Shown here in pieces: positions 21,558-29,468 of a stretch of 64,000 nt of DNA (position 1 is the first letter of the stretch; each line of letters opens with the position of its first letter). The translations under genes were made by a program, and so were the position numbers. The DNA lies in NCBI GenBank assembly GCA_023100825.1, contig CP095846.1, positions 1 to 64,000 on the forward strand. Reading direction: 5' to 3'. The notes under the pieces are model-generated. The model saw nothing but the letters and a program-made list of their open reading frames with translations, had not been told where the DNA came from and did no database searches. The stretch is from Nocardioidaceae bacterium SCSIO 66511. GTDB lineage: Bacteria; Actinomycetota; Actinomycetes; Propionibacteriales; Nocardioidaceae.

Positions 21558-23117
21558 GTGCACGTAGGCGACCTGCGAACTGCCAGGAATCCGATCGCCA
21601 CGATTACGGGGAAGCATTCGGGGTGGCGGTCCGCCGTGCCCGGAGTGCTGCTCGCCGCGGTGCTCGCCGTACTGGCACGCTTACCTTTCATCGGACGGCC
21701 GGCCTTTCCCGATGAAGCCGGTCTGCTCCTCGTTGCTCGCCAGTGGCATGGCGGCGGCAGTGCCCTGTACGGCGACCTGTGGATCGACCGACCCCCGCTG
21801 CTCGTTTCGTTCTGGTCGCTCGCCGACGTCCTCGGCGGCGTCACCGCCGGACGGCTGCTCGGCTGCTTGTTCGTCGCGGCAACGGTTGTCGGAGCGGGCT
21901 GGGCGGGTTGGCTGGTCGGCCAGCGCCGCGGGGCCTACTGGGCCGCGGGTTCGACCGCCGCCTTCCTCGGTTCTCCGCTGATGGCGACGAATGCGATCAA
22001 CGGCGAGCTACTCGCCGCCCCGTTCGTGATGGTGAGCTGCGCACTGACGCTCACCGCCGTACGCCGGATGTGGTCGGTACGTACCGAAGCCGGGCTCGCG
22101 GTACTCGCCGGCGTCGTCGGTGCGTGCGCCTTGTTGATCAAGCAGAACTTCGTTGATGCGTTGATCTTCGCCGTCGTGCTGCTCATCGTCGCGGGCGTAC
22201 GAAACGACATCGGCTGGCCGCGCGTACGACGCATCCTCGCGTGGGGCGCAGTCGGCGCCCTCGTACCGGTGGTGGTCACGGTCGGCTGGGCGCTCACAAC
22301 CGGCCACGGCGTCACCGACCTGTGGTACGCGCTGTACGGGTTCCGCTCCGATGCCATGAGCACGATCGCATCGGAGAGCTTCTCCGCGCCCGCGGAGCGA
22401 TTGGTCCGGCTGATCGGCGTTGCCGTGATCAGCGGGCTCGTCCTGCTCAGCGTGCGCTATGCGACGGTCTTCGCACGCGCCTTCCGTGGAGACGCTGCGC
22501 TCGCGCTGGCGACGGCCGCGATGCTGACATACGGATACGTTTCGGTGCTGATGGGCGGCAGCTTCTGGCTGCACTACCTGATCGGTCTGGTGCCGGCCGT
22601 TGCGCTCGCTGCCGCGCAGATCGGTGCGCGCAGTGGGGGGCACGTGCTGAGCCGCGCAGCGCTCGCGGTCGTCGTCGCCTCCGCGGTGGTCACGCCGGTT
22701 GCCGGGGTCGCGAGCGGGGCGATGGCAGACGATCCGACCGAGACCGCAGTGAAGAAATACCTACGTGATTCGCGAAGGAGCACCGACTCGGCCGTCATCG
22801 CATACGGGCACGCGAACGTACTCGAGGCGTCGGGCATCGAACCCGGATACCGATTCCTGTGGAGCCTGCCGATGCGAGTGCTCGACCCCGACCTTGCTGG
22901 GTTGACTCGTAAGCTGTCCGGACCTCGGGCTCCCACCTGGTTCCTCGGTTGGGAGCCGTTGAACTCGTGGGAGATCGACGAGCAAGGCCAGCTCAGTGCC
23001 GCGATCAAGCGCAACTATCGTGAGGTTGCGCAGATCTGCGATGTCGAGATCTATCTGCTGAAGCGCGACGATCGCATTCCCCCGCCCGAGCCGGTAGTCG
23101 ACTGCCCCGATCCATAG
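21558..23117 (+). CDS. GT39/ArnT-like membrane glycosyltransferase
   Basis: The 519-residue protein has about ten to twelve hydrophobic helices. The first extracytoplasmic loop carries FPDEAGLLLVARQ followed by DLWIDRPPL. This matches the acidic-pair and DxPP pattern of protein-O-mannosyltransferase and ArnT-type (GT-C fold) enzymes, which take sugars from polyprenyl phosphate. A C-terminal extracytoplasmic segment of about 110 residues follows the last helix. GTG at 21558 begins one base after the manA stop. The link to mannose is inferred from the operon; acceptor and donor are not shown. A rival idea is a cell-wall or lipid glycan transferase. Confidence 0.8.
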   Translation: MHVGDLRTARNPIATITGKHSGWRSAVPGVLLAAVLAVLARLPFIGRPAFPDEAGLLLVARQWHGGGSALYGDLWIDRPPLLVSFWSLADVLGGVTAGRLLGCLFVAATVVGAGWAGWLVGQRRGAYWAAGSTAAFLGSPLMATNAINGELLAAPFVMVSCALTLTAVRRMWSVRTEAGLAVLAGVVGACALLIKQNFVDALIFAVVLLIVAGVRNDIGWPRVRRILAWGAVGALVPVVVTVGWALTTGHGVTDLWYALYGFRSDAMSTIASESFSAPAERLVRLIGVAVISGLVLLSVRYATVFARAFRGDAALALATAAMLTYGYVSVLMGGSFWLHYLIGLVPAVALAAAQIGARSGGHVLSRAALAVVVASAVVTPVAGVASGAMADDPTETAVKKYLRDSRRSTDSAVIAYGHANVLEASGIEPGYRFLWSLPMRVLDPDLAGLTRKLSGPRAPTWFLGWEPLNSWEIDEQGQLSAAIKRNYREVAQICDVEIYLLKRDDRIPPPEPVVDCPDP

Positions 23118-23210
23118 CGAGGGCGACGGGTTTCCACTTTCCTGAGAGGGCTCGTCCGACTATCAGCCATTCGTGGACATGTGGGCGAGCCGACGCGTAC
23201 CTTGCGGATC

Positions 23211-24614
23211 ATGAATCCGCTCGAACCCGATCGTGCAACCAGATCCGAGTGGGCCGATCAGGTGCTCGCTACAACGGATGCGTTCATCGCCGGCCTATCC
23301 GACGCCCCGGCGAGCAACCTACCGACCGCTGACCACTGGCGGGACTGGCTCGACGAGGCACCGCCGGAGGACGGCACCGCACTCCCCGACCTCCTGGCAC
23401 GGATCGGCGTTGCGGCGTCTCGAGCGGTCGAGACGGCAGGTCCGGGCTACCTCGCGTACTTCCCTGCCGGTGGGCTGTACTCCTCGGTGCTCGGTGAGAC
23501 GCTCGCGCAGACCCTCAACCGCTTCACCGGAGTGGTGGGAATGGCACCCGAGCTGGTCGCGATGGAGCACGGGCTGTTGCGTTGGTTTGGCCGACAGTTC
23601 GGCCTACCGTCCGATGCGGGCGGGGTAGTCACGACCGGTGCATCCGTTGCCACGCTCACCGCACTGCACACCGCTCGCGAGAGCCGACTCAGATGGCCGG
23701 ACGAGTCTGCGACCATGTACGTGACTGCGCAGACGCATCACTGTGTCGCGAAGGCTGCTCGGATCACCGGGTTCACGGCGGATCAGATCCGGACGGTGCC
23801 GATGGACGGCGAGCTCCGGATGGACATCGACGCGGCCGAGGCGATGATCGCGCGCGACCGGCGAGCAGGTCGACGTCCGTTCTGGATCGTCGGCACCGCC
23901 GGTTCGACGAGTACCGGGACGATCGATCCACTCTCGGCGGTCGGCGAACTCGCTCGACGCGAGGGACTCTGGTTTCACGTAGACGCTGCGTACGGTGGAG
24001 GCTTCATCCTCACCGAACGCGGGCGTGAGGCGCTGAGCGGGATCGAGACCGCAGACTCGATCGTGTTCGACCCGCACAAGAGCATGTTCCTTCCGTACGG
24101 GACTGGCGTGCTGCTCGTCCGCGACCGGCAAGAGCTGGTTGCGGCACACTCCGCCGACGGCGACTACCTACAGGATCTCCTCGACGACCCTGAGATACCG
24201 GATTTCTCCGACTTGGGGCCGGAGCTCACCCGTGCGTCGCGCGGGCTTCGGATGTGGCTACCGCTGCACTTGCACGGCGTCGATCGGTTTCGATCCGAGC
24301 TGGACGAGAAACTCGACCTGGCGCGTTGGGCGTATGAGGAGCTCAGCGCCGATCCGAACCTCGAGGTGCTGCTGCGGCCGGACTTGACCGTGCTGGTCGT
24401 ACGCGCGCGGGCCGGCGAGGACGCGACCCGACTGATGTTCGAGGAGGTCAACGCCACCGGTCGCATCTTCGTTTCGAGCACCCAGGTCGACGGCGTGTTC
24501 ACGATTCGCCTCTGTGTGTTGAGTCATCGCACACACCGGGACCGAGTGGAAGAGGCCGTCGCCATCGTGCGAGACGCCGGTGACAGAACGAAGGTGGCGG
24601 TCGCTCTGGATTAG
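23211..24614 (+). CDS. PLP-dependent decarboxylase (aromatic amino acid type, group II)
   Basis: This 467-residue enzyme has the group II amino-acid decarboxylase fold. The aldimine lysine lies in DPHKSMF (about residue 291). The aspartate binding the PLP ring nitrogen is in FHVDAAYGGG, and the histidine stacking on the ring is in TAQTHHCVAKA. Homologues act on aromatic amino acids or glutamate; the substrate cannot be decided here. ATG at 23211 gives a typical N terminus. An in-frame GTG at 23181 is possible, and neither has a clear ribosome site. It stands alone; its stop codon lies inside a strong hairpin. Confidence 0.9.
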   Translation: MNPLEPDRATRSEWADQVLATTDAFIAGLSDAPASNLPTADHWRDWLDEAPPEDGTALPDLLARIGVAASRAVETAGPGYLAYFPAGGLYSSVLGETLAQTLNRFTGVVGMAPELVAMEHGLLRWFGRQFGLPSDAGGVVTTGASVATLTALHTARESRLRWPDESATMYVTAQTHHCVAKAARITGFTADQIRTVPMDGELRMDIDAAEAMIARDRRAGRRPFWIVGTAGSTSTGTIDPLSAVGELARREGLWFHVDAAYGGGFILTERGREALSGIETADSIVFDPHKSMFLPYGTGVLLVRDRQELVAAHSADGDYLQDLLDDPEIPDFSDLGPELTRASRGLRMWLPLHLHGVDRFRSELDEKLDLARWAYEELSADPNLEVLLRPDLTVLVVRARAGEDATRLMFEEVNATGRIFVSSTQVDGVFTIRLCVLSHRTHRDRVEEAVAIVRDAGDRTKVAVALD

Positions 24615-24628
24615 AGCGACCGCCACCT
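24592..24628. terminator. Perfect 16-bp hairpin overlapping a stop codon
   Basis: AGGTGGCGGTCGCTCT (24592-24607) pairs perfectly with AGAGCGACCGCCACCT (24613-24628) across a 5-base loop. The decarboxylase stop TAG (24612-24614) spans the loop and the start of the right arm. It lies between convergent genes and is a likely bidirectional terminator. Confidence 0.8.
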
Positions 24629-24644
24629 CACGGGAGTGACTTGA

Positions 24645-25160
24645 TCAGAACAGGTTTGCCAGGTCCGAGGGAACGAGATCCTCGAGCGGCATCAGGAACG
24701 AGACCTTGTCGAGGTCGCTCTTGGACAGATCCGACGGCATCGCGCCGCTGTTGATCTGGTCGATGATGTAGCCCGGGGCGCCGACGTAGACGCTGCTCAC
24801 GACGCGCGCTACACCCTCGCCGGCGTGGTTCGCGCCGAACTCGAAGCGCCGCCACGCGCTCTTCTGATCCGGCGTCAGCTCTCCACCGGTTGCGGACACG
24901 ACGATCGCCGGAGCGCCGACCCAGGCACCCGCGATGACGTGGGCCGAGCCGCCGACGATGTTGCCGCCGCCGCGTACGAACTCCGCCCAGGCCTTGCGCG
25001 TGTCCGGCGACATGCGCTGGCTCTCCTGCGACTGCGACGTGGGGTCGACCGATGCGTTGGCCGAGACAGGAGCGTTCGTAAGCGTTACGGCCAGGCCGGT
25101 CGCGGCCGCGGCGACCATGCCACGACGCAGATACTTACGGACACGTGTTTGATTACGCAT
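24645..25160 (-). CDS. Secreted protein of unknown function
   Basis: This 171-residue protein begins with a basic stretch (RNQTRVRKYLRRG) and an Ala-rich hydrophobic core, with a likely signal-peptidase site after VSANA near residue 36. The mature part contains two related segments, SADTRKAWAEF-like at about 53 and LTPDQKSAWRRFEFG at about 97. Each is followed by a Gly/Ala-rich stretch with the phrase YVGAPGYI or WVGAPAIV, so it looks like an internal duplication. GAAGAGG precedes the ATG at 25160. No family is recognised. Confidence 0.7.
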   Translation of the reverse strand: MRNQTRVRKYLRRGMVAAAATGLAVTLTNAPVSANASVDPTSQSQESQRMSPDTRKAWAEFVRGGGNIVGGSAHVIAGAWVGAPAIVVSATGGELTPDQKSAWRRFEFGANHAGEGVARVVSSVYVGAPGYIIDQINSGAMPSDLSKSDLDKVSFLMPLEDLVPSDLANLF

Positions 25161-25341
25161 ATGTACCTCTTCGCTAGTCAACTGCGGGATTGGTTGTCCG
25201 GGCGCGCACTCTGTTTGGATTTCCCGAACGTACGACGAGCACGGTGCCCCCGAGGCGGCATCGCCCGCGCCGTCAGTTGGTTACAACGACCGCGTGGTCA
25301 TGTGGTTACGCTCAGTGGTCGATTTGATCGCAGCGGAGAGT

Positions 25342-26145
25342 TCAGCGACGGAGTGTACGTACGAAGGAGCAAACGTCGTCGAGCACCTCTGCTCGGTTGT
25401 TCTCGTTGAAGATCTCGTGCCTGGCGTCCGCGTACATCCGTTGTTCGAGGTCGACTCCCCGGATGCGCTCGACGCCCGCTCGGGTTGCCTCGATCGGCAC
25501 CAGCTCGTCTGCCCCGCCGTGGATCCACAAGGTCGGAAGCGAGCCGAGATCTCTGCCCTCGTTGATGATTCGCAGCGTGTTCGCGATCGAGCGCAGCATC
25601 GGTCGTTTGAACGGGCCATGCCACACGAGTGGGTCTTTCGAGTACGCGACGCCCACCTGCGGGTCACGGGACAGCGTTGAGACATCGAGCGGATCGGAGG
25701 GGATCTCGGGGAGGTCTGCGAGGGCGGTCGGGTGCCACGATCCGAGCACCGGCCCCGAGAGAACGAGCGCCGAAAGCCCGTCACCGAATCGCTGAGCGTA
25801 ACGGGCGGCGATCATGCCGCCCATCGAGTGGCCGACCAGCACGACCGGAAGACCCGGGTACGTGGCTCGTGCCCCGTCGACAACCGCATGCAAGTCGTCG
25901 ACGACGGTTTCGAAGTCGCTGATGAGCACTCGCTCGCCGGCGGAGAGCCCGTGCCCTTGATGGTCCGGGCCGACGACCACCGCGCCGTCGGCGTTCAGCC
26001 GCTCGGCGACATGGGGGTAGCGGCCGAGATGCTCGCCGTACCCGTGGACGAGCACCGCAATCCAGGTCGGATCCTGGTGGACCCATTCGTGTACGACGAC
26101 GGTGCCGTTGGTGCCGTCGATCTCGGTGAGGCGCGCGTCATCCAT
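25342..26145 (-). CDS. Alpha/beta hydrolase, monoacylglycerol lipase-like
   Basis: This is a 267-residue serine hydrolase. The oxyanion region is VHGYGEHLGRY, the nucleophile Ser lies in GHSMGG near 107, the acid in GGADELVP near 217 and the histidine in ADARHEIFNE near 243. HGYGEH and GHGLSAGER are typical of the monoacylglycerol lipase/lysophospholipase family. The ATG at 26145 overlaps the threonine dehydratase end by 8 bases, so the two are translationally coupled. The substrate is probably an acyl ester; a metabolic link to the dehydratase is not obvious. Confidence 0.87.
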   Translation of the reverse strand: MDDARLTEIDGTNGTVVVHEWVHQDPTWIAVLVHGYGEHLGRYPHVAERLNADGAVVVGPDHQGHGLSAGERVLISDFETVVDDLHAVVDGARATYPGLPVVLVGHSMGGMIAARYAQRFGDGLSALVLSGPVLGSWHPTALADLPEIPSDPLDVSTLSRDPQVGVAYSKDPLVWHGPFKRPMLRSIANTLRIINEGRDLGSLPTLWIHGGADELVPIEATRAGVERIRGVDLEQRMYADARHEIFNENNRAEVLDDVCSFVRTLRR

Positions 26146-27136
26146 GTGGTGAGAATGCCAGGCCCGCCCGCGTCGTCTCGTCATGGGTGACCGCTGCCTC
26201 GATCTCGGCCGCACTCGCGTTCGCACCGGTGCAGATGACGGCGACCCGCCGGCCCTCGTACCTGCCGGCATCCGCGAGCACGGCGGCAAGAGCCGCACTC
26301 CCTGCGCCCTCGGCGAGAGTGTGCGCGTCGTACATCAGGATGCGTTGCGCAGCCCGGATCTGGTCGTCGTCGACGAGCACGAAGTCGGACAGTCGATCGC
26401 GCAGGATGCGCTGCGTCAGCTCGAAGCCGGCACCGGTTGCCAACCCTTCGGCACGAGTACGGTTCGGCCGTTCGACCAGTTCACCTGCGCGCCACGACTC
26501 GTAGGCCGCGGGCGATGCCGACGACTGAACGGCGATGACCCGACACTCCGGAGCGAGTGCCCGGGTCACGAGGCAGGCGGCCGCAGCGCCACTCCCGCTC
26601 CCGACGGGGACGACGATGGCGTCGAGATCCGGAGCGGCCTCGAGCACCTCGAGGTAAAGCGTGGCGACGCCCGCGATGATGGGCTGCTCGTTCGCGGCGC
26701 TCACCAGCCGCATGCCGCGCTCTGTCGACACTCGTTCGGCGTAGGTGCGACAGTCGTCGAACGTCTCTCCAGCCTCGAGCAGATCGGCCCCGAGGTCACG
26801 GACCGCCTGGGCCTTGGCGGGGTTCGGGTTCGTCGGCATGACGATCGAGCACGGAATGCCGAACTCGCGAGCCGCGTACGCGAGCGACTGGGCGTGGTTT
26901 CCGGTGGAGTAGCCGACGATGCCGCGTTCCCGTTCGGCTGGGGCCATACCGGCGATCAGGTTGAGCCCACCGCGCACTTTGAACGCGCTGGTGGGGTTGG
27001 TGTTCTCGTGCTTGACGAGCACCTGGGTCCCTGCCGTGCGGTCCAGCGCGGCGTACGAACGAAGCGGCGTCGGCGTCAGATGCGCCTGTAGGAGACGTCG
27101 GGCGTCGAGCACGTCGGTGAAGGTGGGGATCTGCAT
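26138..27136 (-). CDS. Threonine/serine dehydratase-like PLP enzyme
   Basis: This 332-residue fold-type II PLP enzyme has the Schiff-base lysine in TSAFKVRGG (about residue 53). STGNHAQSLAYAA is the substrate loop and GSGSGAAAACL binds the PLP phosphate. It lacks the C-terminal ACT regulatory domain, so it resembles catabolic dehydratases rather than biosynthetic IlvA. The reaction is expected to convert threonine or serine to a 2-oxo acid plus ammonia, although related racemases and diaminopropionate lyases share the fold. It is divergent from a LysR regulator with a T-N11-A site between them, which suggests substrate-responsive control. Confidence 0.87.
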   Translation of the reverse strand: MQIPTFTDVLDARRLLQAHLTPTPLRSYAALDRTAGTQVLVKHENTNPTSAFKVRGGLNLIAGMAPAERERGIVGYSTGNHAQSLAYAAREFGIPCSIVMPTNPNPAKAQAVRDLGADLLEAGETFDDCRTYAERVSTERGMRLVSAANEQPIIAGVATLYLEVLEAAPDLDAIVVPVGSGSGAAAACLVTRALAPECRVIAVQSSASPAAYESWRAGELVERPNRTRAEGLATGAGFELTQRILRDRLSDFVLVDDDQIRAAQRILMYDAHTLAEGAGSAALAAVLADAGRYEGRRVAVICTGANASAAEIEAAVTHDETTRAGLAFSPHG

Positions 27137-27157
27137 CTGCCAACCGTCGCATCACAG

Positions 27158-27174
27158 CATTGATCGGTCCAATG
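27158..27174. promoter_or_regulatory. LysR-type T-N11-A operator
   Basis: CATTG (27158-27162) and CAATG (27170-27174) are perfectly inverted around 7 bases and contain the LysR consensus T-N11-A (T27160 to A27172). The site lies between the divergent dehydratase and LysR genes. Confidence 0.6.
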
Positions 27175-27218
27175 CCTGTTCTTGCTCGATTCATCGACAC
27201 CGCCTATAGGTTGGAGGC

Positions 27219-28112
27219 ATGCTGGACGTCAATCGGCTCCGAGTGCTGGTCGCCGTCGCGCGCGAAGGGTCGGTGACAGCTGCGGCCGAGTCGTTGCATT
27301 ACGCCCAGCCGTCGGTCAGCCACCACCTCGGCCGCTTGGAGGCAGAGCTCGGCGTACCACTTGTGCAGCGGGCGGGTCGCGGCATTCGGATCACCGACGC
27401 AGGTCGGCTGCTGGTCGAACGTGCTGAGGAGATCCTCGGCCGAATCGATGCCGCGCACGCCGAGATCGATGCGTACGCTGGTCTGCGCGTGGGGAGCGTG
27501 CGCCTGGCCGCCTTTCCGTCGGCGCTCGCCGCGGTGGTCCCAGGCGCCGTGGCGCGGTTCGGCGCCGAGCATCCCGCCCTCACGGTCGAGTTGACGGAGG
27601 CAGAGCCGCCGGAGGCACTGCACCGACTGCGCGCCGGAGACATCGATGTCGCGCTGGTCTTCGAACACGACGACGCCGGCGAGCTCCACGGAATGACATC
27701 GACTCCCATCCTGGCCGAGCCGATCTACGTCGTGACCCCGGTCGACGACGAACGTACGGGAGACCGCCACGACCTCGCCGCGTACGCGGGTGATCGCTGG
27801 ATCGCCGGCTGCGAGCGTTGCCGGCGCCACTTGATGGAACGCTGTGCGCATGCCGGGTTCGAGCCCTCGATCGGGTTCGAGACCGACGATTACGTCGCCG
27901 TGCAGGCCTTGGTCGCGGCCGGTGTCGGGGTGAGTACGTTGCCCGGCCTTGCGTTGGTGGCACACCGGCACCCCGGGGTGCGTACCGAACGGCTGCGCGA
28001 CGACGGCCGGTCGGTGTACGCGGTGACCTTCGGTGCGCCCCCGCCGCCGTTGGCCGTTCAGCGATTTCTCGATCTGCTCCGAACGGGCCTGGAGCCGCCC
28101 GCCTGGCCCTGA
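27219..28112 (+). CDS. LysR-family transcriptional regulator
   Basis: The N-terminal winged helix-turn-helix (about 1-62) contains EGSVTAAAESLHYAQPSVSHH. The periplasmic-binding-like effector domain covers about 90-290. The 297-residue length is standard. TTGGAGG just before the ATG is a good ribosome site. The gene is divergent from the dehydratase-hydrolase operon, with a T-N11-A palindrome in the shared region, so it most likely activates that operon and represses itself. The inducer is unknown but may be the dehydratase substrate. Confidence 0.9.
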   Translation: MLDVNRLRVLVAVAREGSVTAAAESLHYAQPSVSHHLGRLEAELGVPLVQRAGRGIRITDAGRLLVERAEEILGRIDAAHAEIDAYAGLRVGSVRLAAFPSALAAVVPGAVARFGAEHPALTVELTEAEPPEALHRLRAGDIDVALVFEHDDAGELHGMTSTPILAEPIYVVTPVDDERTGDRHDLAAYAGDRWIAGCERCRRHLMERCAHAGFEPSIGFETDDYVAVQALVAAGVGVSTLPGLALVAHRHPGVRTERLRDDGRSVYAVTFGAPPPPLAVQRFLDLLRTGLEPPAWP

Positions 28113-28191
28113 CCGGTGCCAAGTGGCGGGTGCGGCTCCCCTGGGTTGTCTGCACCCTGGTGAGGTCACGCGATCTGTTATAGGTATGGAC

Positions 28192-28202
28192 GATCAGTGA
28201 TC
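28192..28202. promoter_or_regulatory. Small palindrome upstream of the PucR-family gene
   Basis: GATCA and TGATC flank a single G, about 75 bases before the gene. It could be an operator, but it is short and could occur by chance. Confidence 0.3.
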
Positions 28203-28274
28203 CAGATGGCTAAGGTGCGCAGTAGTCGGGGGGCCTGACGACCGCTCGGAGTCGTCCGAGTGTCAGGGGTGTGT

Positions 28275-29468
28275 GTGCTCGCAACCGTGCAGAAGATCGT
28301 CGACGTGATCGGCAGACAGATCGAGCGGCCGGTGCTGCTCGAGGACCCTACGCTTCGCGTGGTCGCGTACAGCGAGCACGATCGCGACGTCGACACCGTC
28401 CGTCGGGACTCCATCCTCGAGCGCCATACGTCGCGTGAGGTGATGGCCTGGTGTCGCGCCGCGGGAGTGCATGCTTCGCGGGTGCCCGTACGGGTGCGGC
28501 CGAACCGCGACCTCGACTTCCTGCCACGGGTCTGCGTACCCGTGTACTTCCAAGACCTGCTGCTCGGCTTCGTGTGGGTCATCGACGACACCTTCACGCT
28601 GACCGACGACGACCTCGTACGCATCGATGGCGAGCTCTCGGAGTTGTCCGCGGCTATGTACGAGGAGCACTTCCGCAGCGAACTGTCGTCGAGCCGCGAT
28701 CGCGCCGCGGCGGGCAGCCTGCTGATGGACGATGCGGCGAGTGCCGAGTACGCAGCGGAGAGCCTGCTGCGCGACGGGGTGTTCGACAGCGACGGGCCGA
28801 CTGCGGTGATTGTCGCGCGGTTCGTCGAACCACGACTCACCGAGCACCGCAACCGCGAACTCGAGCGGGCATTTGCGGCCTGCCGCAACCGGATCGGCGC
28901 GAGCAACGTACTCACGTTCATGCGCGGCAACCACGGCGCCCTGCTCGTCCGCGCTCGTGCGGATGCGATGGCGACGGGCGTACGTCTCCAGGAGGAGCTC
29001 TCCGTGGCGGCCGAGGCCGACATCCGTCCGATCGTCGGTATCGGAGGAGTCAAGCAGCGGCTCGCCGACGCCCCAGCGGCGTACGACGAGGCGCAGCGAG
29101 CTGCGCAGGTGGCGGCACTCGTACCCTCGATCGGCCCGGTTGCGGACTGGGGCGCACTCGGCATCTACCGGATGCTCTCGCGTGCGGAGTACGACAGCAT
29201 CGACCTGGCGACGATCCATCCGGGGCTCTCGCGGCTCGTTGACGAGGACGGCTCCCACGACGGGTTGCTCGACACCTTGGAGGTCTACCTCGACGCTGCG
29301 GGCAGCGCGGCAGCAACCAGTGCCGCGCTACACCTGCACCGCACAACGCTCTACTACCGCCTACAGCGGATCGCGGAGCTCGCCGGCACCGACCTCAAGG
29401 ACGGTAACGAACGCCTGTGCCTACACGTCGCATTGAAGTTGTGGCGCCTGCACCGAGCCGTCGGCTGA
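28275..29468 (+). CDS. PucR/CdaR-family transcriptional regulator
   Basis: The product is a 397-residue regulator. A GAF-like sensor region lies at the N terminus (about 1-130), a GGDEF-like central region at about 170-285, and the PucR C-terminal helix-turn-helix at about 335-393, with the family signature LHLHRTTLYYRLQRIAELAG. I prefer GTG at 28275, with AGGGG 5 bases upstream. GTG at 28260 is in frame and would add five residues. The last 48 bases overlap the convergent MFS gene. The target and ligand are not shown. Confidence 0.85.
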   Translation: MLATVQKIVDVIGRQIERPVLLEDPTLRVVAYSEHDRDVDTVRRDSILERHTSREVMAWCRAAGVHASRVPVRVRPNRDLDFLPRVCVPVYFQDLLLGFVWVIDDTFTLTDDDLVRIDGELSELSAAMYEEHFRSELSSSRDRAAAGSLLMDDAASAEYAAESLLRDGVFDSDGPTAVIVARFVEPRLTEHRNRELERAFAACRNRIGASNVLTFMRGNHGALLVRARADAMATGVRLQEELSVAAEADIRPIVGIGGVKQRLADAPAAYDEAQRAAQVAALVPSIGPVADWGALGIYRMLSRAEYDSIDLATIHPGLSRLVDEDGSHDGLLDTLEVYLDAAGSAAATSAALHLHRTTLYYRLQRIAELAGTDLKDGNERLCLHVALKLWRLHRAVG

